DNA from: Anthopleura xanthogrammica
Lineage: Eukaryota > Cnidaria > Anthozoa > Actiniaria > Actiniidae
Reading direction: 5' to 3'
Assembly: GCA_964019055.1 (NCBI GenBank)
Contig: OZ025214.1
Span: 12,908,663 to 12,972,662, forward strand
DNA: 64,000 nt
The position numbers and the translations under genes were made by a program. The notes beneath the pieces are model-generated. The model was not told the DNA's origin. It did no database searches and worked only from the letters and a program-made list of their open reading frames with translations. This document shows, one piece after another, positions 57,129-64,000 of this stretch; the first letter of the stretch is position 1, and each line of letters begins with the position of its first letter.

Positions 57129-60100
57129 TTATGGCATGACATATGACATAAGCGCCGTACTGCTCTGATAATATGTACAGCTACTGTTAACAGTAACATG
57201 CAGTGGAAACTCGATGTTGGTAGCGTTATTTACTTGGCAGGTGCCATGGTCAAGCTGGATAAAGTTAACAGACTTGCATTTCTCGCCTGCATTTAGACAG
57301 TAGGCCATGCAGACAGCAGCCTCGGTGACGTCACTTTCTGTGTAGATCACGTGACCAGTTAAGCACAACGCATTGGTCGACTGGAACATCTGGTTTGGAA
57401 AGATTTTTGGAGCAGCTGGAAGTAAAAAGATGGAGTAAACGGGAAGCTGTCAATGCACAGAGGATAGTCTATGATGATATCTGGTTACGTGGTACAACAC
57501 AGGGTACCCATAACACTGTATTACTCACCTGTTTCTGTACAGACACGATTACCAAGGCTGATATCTGGTATATCGTCAAGCATGAACACAGGGTACCCAT
57601 AGCACTGTCTCACATAAACAGTAGCCTTGTTAGCACAGCAGTTTGCTCCAGTACGATAACATATTTCCATCTTCTTTATCCCAGTTTCTAACGATGGATA
57701 TTGGCCGTTGATCCATCCTGGAGACTGGGCTCCACAGGAACCTGGGGCTGGACAGGAAGTGACTATTCTTGTCCCAGCTTTGCTCTTCACTCGATACCAT
57801 CTCCTGCGAATAAAAGCCTGTCTATCGGGTGGTTGACCGATGACATTAGATTCGAGGACTCTCGTTGGATCGTCGCTAAAGGTGTATTGAGTACAAGATG
57901 TGTAATCTGTATAAAACAATTATACTAGCTCATTAGCATCAAATTTACACGAATACAATGACTCCCATGTGCAGTGAAGGATGGAAATCTGTCGTATTCA
58001 TGTTTTTTTAAATGCAAAATGCAACCCAAAACCGATAATAAGATACCAAAAATATGGTATAAACCCCGCCCCGAATAAGCTCCGCCCCCGAATAAGCCCC
58101 GCCCCCGAATAAGCCCCGCCCTCGAATAAGCCCCGGCCCCCAATAAGCCCCGCCCCAATATAAGCGCCGCGGTCCCGTAAAAACAATTCATACAGATGGA
58201 AAATATACCATTAAATTAAAAGAAAAGATTTCTTTGTCGCGTCCAATTTTTAAATAAGCGTCCATTCCACCCATCTATTCATTCTAACTAATCTAATTTG
58301 ATGCTATTAATCATGTTACCCACCATTTTTTTCGACACATTTGTTCTTGGCAGCCAGTATTTGGGCTTGTGTCAATGCTTTGTTATATATTTGAAGACAT
58401 GAAACACGACCCTTGAAGGTTCTTGAATCGCCATATTTTGTGCCACCAATCTTGATCTAATTAATGTGAAATATTTGTTCAATGAGAAGTGAGTATTATA
58501 TTCATTTTGACTTCAATCCATCCATCCATCCATCCATCCATCCATCCATCCATCCATCCATCCATCCATCCATCCATCCATCCATCCATCCATCCATCCA
58601 TCCATCCATCCATCCATCCATCCATCCATCCATCCATCCATCCATCCATCCATCCATCCATCCATCCATCCATCCATCCATCCATCCATCCATCCATCCA
58701 TCCATCCATCCATCCATCCATCCATCCATCCATCCATCCATCCATCCATCCATCCATCCATCCATCCATCCATCCATCCATCCATCCATCCATCCATCCA
58801 TCCATCCATCCATCCATCCATCCATCCATCCATCCATCCATCCATCCATCCATCCATCCATCCATCCATCCATCCATCCATTCTAACCGTTAGTTCGTTT
58901 ATTCATTTATTATTCACACATTTTTCAAATGTGACGAATATCCTGCTTGGCAGAGGTTTCCTTATTTCTCTCCTTTAACGAGAAGAATTTGCACGGATCT
59001 GCTCGAAGCCGTCCAGAAATCTGGATGAAAAAATTGGCTCTTTCTTGGTGTTGCAGGACACCTGAGGCAAGAACACAATAAAACAATAGCCAAGAACAAA
59101 GAACTTAGAACGAAACAATACCCTACAATACAAAGAACCCTAACCTTAAATACAATACTTCCTGCAACACCAAGAAACACCCACAAAATTAACTCACAAC
59201 CGATTTTAAAGCCGTTAAAACCAGTTTTAATTTTCACGATATAAAATAGCCACTGACTATAATTAGCCTGATGATTTTATCTGCTGGCATGGTCTGAGTC
59301 TGCGTTGCCACTTCACCGGAAGTGACGTTCTGATGACGTTGCATTTTCGCACATGCTGGACAATATCGAGCAGATCCGTGCAGAGGTTTTCCTTTCCTTC
59401 TCGTTAAAGGAGAGATATAAGAAAACCTCTGCCAAGCAGAGTAAAAGACGAAGTAATCACCTTGTAATTTGTTGAGAGTTGAATGCTTCCGATATTCCCT
59501 TCCCTCACCTTCACTCCATCAACAAATAGCTGCTGCCTACCAGTATTATAATCATATGTAAAGCCGACATGCCTCCACTTGTTAACAGTGCCCATTACAT
59601 AGTATAGAGCAGAAATGAGGGTGAAGGTATTTCTAGGGGTAACCCTGATGAAAAGTGACGATGAGCTTCCGGTTATGTAAAAGTGAACGGCAAATGAGCT
59701 TGACTGAACATCGTAAAAGACAACTGGGCCTTGAGAACCCTGATTGTAGATCCACAAGAGAAGACTTAGAGAATATCTGAAACAAAAGTAAACATGATAA
59801 GGAAGCACGGGCTTTTTTTGATTAAAGTGGTTTTCATATAAGTTGGAAACGATACAGAAAATTTGTGGTGTTGACTTGTAGTGTAGACGATGGCAAACCA
59901 TTTAAGTGTTACGGCATGTCGTACCGTCCGTACCATGTACGTGCTGTAAATTAGTACCGTATGTTCCCACTCATACGATAACCGTTATTCATATCAATGT
60001 TACGGCATGTCGTACCGTGTACGTGCTGTAAATCAGTACCGCATATTTCCCTTTCATGCGATAACCATTCTTATGGGAAGCCATTTCAATGTTACGGTAT

Positions 60101-62756
60101 GTCGTACCGTGTACGTGCTGTAAATCAGTACCGTATATTTCCCTTTCATACGATAACCATTCTTATGGGAAGCCATTTCAATGTTACGGCATGTCGTACC
60201 ATGTACATGTTGTAAGTCTGTACTGTATGTTTCCCGTAAGTACTCTAGTTTTCTCTCTTTTTTGGTGGCCGCCGCAATTACAGCCTTATCCAGGAGGCCT
60301 TATATCAATTCAACACAAGTGGTTCAAAAATAATAAAACTATTTGTTATATTAATATAGGGATTATAGCAAAGCACATGCTTAGTATTAACATTACCTGG
60401 TGTCAAGTCTAGTTTGTTGTGGGATCTCGATGTAACTGCTTGAGCTTCCTGGAAAAGAGTACGAGCCCCCTGGTTTACCATATGGTCCTAGTGCAAGACT
60501 GACACCAACAGCAGTACCAGCTGTCAAGTAACTATTACTGATGTCTTTGGTTGTGTGCAGTGAGTTCAAAGGGAACAAACCAACTGGTTCAGGTACATCA
60601 TCTAAATCACAATTATATTCATGTCAGTTGTCAGGTAACTATTACTGATGTCTTTGGTTGTGTGCAGTGAGTTCAAAGGAAGCAAACCAACTGGTTCAGG
60701 TACATGATCTTAAGGTGATTGACTGCTTTTGAACGTTCAATTTGAGCCCACGATGTGCACGCGCAAAAAAAATCGCTCAAAACCGCATAACAACCTTCAA
60801 CATTTTATTGAGGAACCATACACGTTTTGAACTTCAACAGAGCAAAAACCCCAAATTTTGCACGAGACTATATTTTTCTGTGTGAAAATCAATCTTTTGA
60901 GAAAGTGGTTTTGGAAAAAACGTAATTATTAGAACTTATAAAAAAAGCGTGTTACGTGTTTTTGTTGCCATCATTTGAGTACGATATTTTCGGTTCATTG
61001 AGCCAAAAAAATGCTAAATTGTCACGGATTCTTAAAACCTGATAATACTCTCAAATAAACCAAGACGAATTCGACTAACACTATATATACTTGAGTTCTT
61101 CTGCCTCGTTTATTTTACAACACACGTTATCTTTTTATGTAAATACATATGCTGCCCTCATTGCTGTCCTCACGCTCTCACACTCAAAATAACAAAGCAT
61201 ATCATAACTTTGAGCTTTTTTAAAACTTTCTTCAAATATTTTTAGTTAGTTTTCGAACATTATGTTTAAAGTAGATGTCCTAAGAAAATTGCTTCCAGAG
61301 CTTTTTTTATTTTTTGAGTTATGAATTTTTGCGTGCAAAGCTTGATTTCCGGCATTTTTCTTTCGAAAACTTGTCAAGATGGTCATATTCAAAATTCATT
61401 ATCTCGAAAACGAGCTCGGGACACCCCATTTTTCTTTTCATTTTTGGAATCAGCATTAAATTTCTATGTAAAATATCTTTCTAAGAACATTTTGTAATTA
61501 CCCTTGCTAACGCAGTCAGTCACCTTAATCAGAATCATACATAAATAAAAAAATATCAAGGCAAAGCAAATTTTCATCGCGTGATACTTACCTTCACAAA
61601 GAACCAATCTTTGTTTTAGAATCTGTCATAAAAAGAGCGAGAGAACTATTTTTTCCAACATTTTGTTTTCATGAATATTTCTTCCTTTCCTTTTTTCCTT
61701 CGTTCGCTCATTCGTTCATTCGTTCATTTGTTCCTTCGTCCGCTCGTGCGTTCATTTGTTCCTTCGTTCGCTCGTTCGTTCGTTCGTTCGTTCGTTGTTC
61801 TTTCGTTCGTTAGTTCGTTCGTTCGTCCCTCCTTTCCTTTCTACTGTCTTTTTACGCTCCTACGGCCATGCTTGCTTCTTTCTTTCCTTCCTTCGTCCGT
61901 CATGCTCGTTCGTTCTTTCGCTCGCTCGTTTTTTTCGTCCGTTATTTTGTTCCTTCTTCCCTTACTTCTCTCCCATGCATGACACTTCTTGCTTGCGTCC
62001 TTCCCGTTCGTACGTCCGTTCCTCCTTCCTTCGTCCCTCCATCCGTCGGTTTATTCACAAATAACTCTCAAACTTTAAATTGTTTTGACAAAGTTTGAAA
62101 CAAGTCGGAATTTTTTTATATTTTATAAGCTTAATGCTCGAAATTGATAGCAATTTTCTTTTAAAAACCGCTTTGCCGAGTATCACCAGTTTATTTTTGC
62201 CTGTGTTTAGATAAGTTATATCCAAAAACAAACTCAATTAAGTATTTTTTAAAACGGTGAATTTTTTTTAACTGTCGTTAACGAGGAAATTAAATCTGAG
62301 TATAGGATATTGGCTTGTTAAAAGCGATATTATTTCCTCGAGACTGAAATTAAAATAAACTAATTAATTGAAAGGCAGGAAAAATCTCCGACTTATGAGG
62401 ACACTCGAACCATGAACACTTGATATTTTTATATTTTTTATTTCATGAACTTTCTACTGCTTCAAACCTTCTGAAAATGAAGCACTAAACTCAAATAATC
62501 TTATTGAATGTTCAAAATAAATCATATTTCCAATCGATTCACACAAGGGATAAAGGAGAAAAAAAGTAAGAATAGAAGTGTTCACGGTTCGAGTGTCCTC
62601 ACTGTAAAACTTTGCGAATCAGTTTCAAAACGTTTTGATCAGCAGTTGGCCGTCATCGTAAAGTTTTACTATATAGATATCAAGTCTATAAGGTAACAAC
62701 TTTCTTACCTCAAAACCAAAGAACAAAAGCCAAAGCCCATTTATTTTGACCAGCAT
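57129..62756 (-). CDS. Secreted LamG-like / D8C / PAN-like modular protein, copy B
   Basis: Seven coding exons in transcript order: 62709-62756, 61592-61622, 60397-60601, 59461-59776, 58324-58456, 57529-57906 and 57129-57415. Six have the same length as in copy A; exon 6 is one codon shorter. The frame closes at 465 residues. Signal peptide [13 protein letters not shown], LamG domain ([28 protein letters not shown]), D8C with the same Cys pattern, and a PAN-like last exon. The D8C core and PAN module are nearly identical to copy A, while LamG exons 4 and 5 and the exon 6 start differ strongly. So the conserved 3' half was perhaps homogenised while the LamG half diverged. Introns carry a MITE, a (CCAT)n satellite and a 92-bp tandem repeat absent from copy A. 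Confidence 0.85.
58055..58170. repeat. GC-rich ~17-18-bp tandem repeat in LamG gene B intron 5
   Basis: Units of CGAATAAGCCCCGCCCC recur about six times. GC content is far above the surrounding sequence. The open frames rich in Gly-Arg-Gly-Leu through it are artefacts. Confidence 0.85.
58515..58880. repeat. (CCAT)n tetranucleotide satellite, ~91 units, in LamG gene B intron 4
   Basis: Uninterrupted CCAT repeats over ~365 bp. Open frames on both strands are periodicity artefacts. Absent from gene A. Confidence 0.98.
58943..59439. mobile_element. ~500-bp MITE with long terminal inverted repeats in LamG gene B intron 4
   Basis: The left end CTGCTTGGCAGAGGTTTCC is inverted at the right end as GAAAACCTCTGCCAAGCAG. 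The match continues inward through CTCCTTTAACGAGAAG and GCACGGATCTGCTCGA (right: TCGAGCAGATCCGTGC at 59367). A second, inner perfect 18-bp inverted pair (TTTCTTGGTGTTGCAGGA near 59041; TCCTGCAACACCAAGAAA near 59159) shows a nested foldback. There is no transposase. Its right end lies about 20 bp from exon 4. Confidence 0.8.
59908..60235. repeat. ~92-bp tandem repeat, 3.5 copies, in LamG gene B intron 3
   Basis: GTTACGGCATGTCGTACC recurs at 59908, 59999, 60091 and 60183. Units contain GTACGTGCTGTAAATCAGTA and CATTCTTATGGGAAGCC. Later units are more alike than the first. Not in gene A. Confidence 0.85.
60532..60712 (-). repeat. Exon 3 start of LamG gene B duplicated, 107-bp period
   Basis: The coding start of exon 3 (60532-60601) has a second copy at 60639-60708, as in gene A and at 1-321. 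The duplication therefore predates the A/B split or has spread by conversion. Confidence 0.85.
61690..61960. repeat. TTCG-type degenerate microsatellite in LamG gene B intron 1
   Basis: Imperfect (TTCG)n, (CGTT)n and (CTTT)n tracts, a longer counterpart of 52630-52720. The Arg-Ser-Phe open frames through it are artefacts. Confidence 0.85.
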
Positions 62757-64000
62757 TTTGGAGATGGCGAATTTTACTTGACAATCAGTTCTTGCCTCAA
62801 TAAAATATACACGAATTCTTACCGGTATGAATTAATAATCGCATGAGTATTGGCTAAAATGAAATAATTAGTTTGCGTAACATTTAATTTCAAAGCTTTG
62901 AATTTAGACTACGTATCACCTGGTAACCAATGGCATATTCCTATATCAGCTCAAATTGAATTGAGGACGAAACAATAAATTTTTACTGAACTGAAAGAGT
63001 TCTATGTTATTACCCGCAGATTCGGAAACAATGGGATATCATGTTAGTATCAAAAATTAAAGAATTTTGTTCAAAGATCTTGGGATCTGTGACTTACGAG
63101 TCTAAATATTCAAATATAACCAACTGATCTGAAATAGTGACTTAGAAATAACGTCACTGCAAAACTGAGGTGTCATGAAGCATGTGAAAATTATTCCATA
63201 CTTTACAACTATTTCAACTGATTAACGTTGAATACTGAATACTGAATAGTGCATTCTAGTTTAGTTTATGCCCATACTACAGAAAATATCTGCAGCACAA
63301 AAACAAACAATACCCAAACAAAATAGCGAAGTAGCATGCAGTTTTTTCTCATTTTACTGTAGGCTACTAAGTGTAGCACCTCGTTTTTGCAAATTTTCAT
63401 GATTTTGATTGTCTAACTTTTTTTCTCAGATTAGCTGAAAACAGAATTTATTTTCCATATGATGAAGCCAACTAAATAGGAATATTTGTATTTACTAAAT
63501 TAGTAATTTCAAATATTCTATTATGTGTATTACTCAGTATTAAATGTAATAAAAGTTCTGTTCACTAGCAATTTTGTCGCGCGATTTTATCGCAACTCCA
63601 AATGGCGAGTGAAAACAGCCGACTTTATTGCAACCACGTCGCCACCAATTCGAACATACTCGCGAAATTTAGTGCAACTCGCGGCGATTTTCACTTGAAA
63701 AATACCAAAATTTTGTTTCTTTCATCTTTGTTGTTGTAGTTGTTGTTGTTTTCAATAAATATGGCAGCCACTAGCGTCAAACTGTGCCCTCAAAGTATGA
63801 TCCATTAACCCAGAGTTAGTAGAGGGAACTAACTCTGATTAACCTACCAAATAAACAAACCTCACAAAATTTATTAAGGTGCTAAAAAGAAAATTCCTCT
63901 AGAACCTTATTACATATTGATTATTTTGCAGATATATCCTTAAACTTTTAACAGCCACAAAGTTCACAAAATAAATACAACGCAACCTAGGTCAACAGTT
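62757..64000. other. 5' flank of LamG gene B
   Basis: 62757-63220 and 63928-64000 match the flank of gene A; 63225-63925 has no counterpart there and includes a (TTG)n run near 63730. The promoter should be in the first few hundred bases, but no motif was assigned. Confidence 0.45.

Noticed and set aside
58479..58893. Open frames of Ser-Ile-His-Pro and Met-Asp-Gly-Trp repeats
   Set aside because: Pure (CCAT)n translation artefact in an intron.
59997..60412. Two overlapping plus-strand open frames near 60000
   Set aside because: They follow the 92-bp tandem repeat in LamG gene B intron 3.
61671..62098. Overlapping Arg-Ser-Phe-rich open frames
   Set aside because: Produced by the degenerate TTCG microsatellite in LamG gene B intron 1.

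Overview
The window looks like nuclear DNA of a cnidarian, most likely an anthozoan (stony coral or sea anemone). It is AT-rich and intergene-rich, with multi-exon genes that have GT-AG introns. It carries non-LTR retrotransposon remnants with (AAT)n tails, tRNA-derived SINEs, many foldback elements and large satellites. Gene content fits too: lineage-expanded LRR-containing 7TM receptors, a short secreted-peptide array, and LamG/D8C/PAN-like modular secreted proteins. The organism call is inference from gene style; no species can be named from sequence alone.

Layout. 1-321 is a 107-bp tandem repeat made of an exon edge, matching the LamG genes at the right end. 322-9780 is gene-poor and holds two decayed reverse transcriptase fragments (minus strand), two tRNA-derived SINEs and a 203-bp tandem duplication. 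9785-13948 is the first of five LRR-GPCR paralogs. 15010-24720 is a tandem array of ~2.37-kb units, each with one short secreted-peptide precursor (three near-identical copies, one diverged copy, one remnant without the coding exon). 25221-28802, 29817-33183 and 33897-38401 are LRR-GPCR genes 2 to 4 on the plus strand. 40205-43260 is a 32-bp minisatellite of about 95 units. 43747-46779 is LRR-GPCR gene 5 on the minus strand, tail-to-tail with gene 4. 49526-53623 and 57129-62756 are two paralogous minus-strand genes for secreted proteins with a LamG-like, a uromodulin-type D8C and a PAN/apple-like Cys region, duplicated together with their flanks.

Gene models were assembled by hand from splice signals. 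All five receptors share one architecture: a tiny signal-peptide exon, a Cys-rich LRRNT-like exon, two phase-matched 72-bp LRR exons, and one large exon with a third LRR, a juxtamembrane domain and all seven TM helices. The two LamG genes each have seven exons with matching phases, and six of the seven exon lengths are identical. Reading frames close exactly in every complete model, which is the main support.

How the genes may work together: the receptors probably sense peptide or protein ligands at the cell surface. The secreted-peptide array lies between receptor genes 1 and 2, which makes a ligand/receptor relation worth testing, but nothing in the sequence proves it. The LamG-D8C-PAN proteins look like independent extracellular (mucosal, matrix or recognition) proteins.
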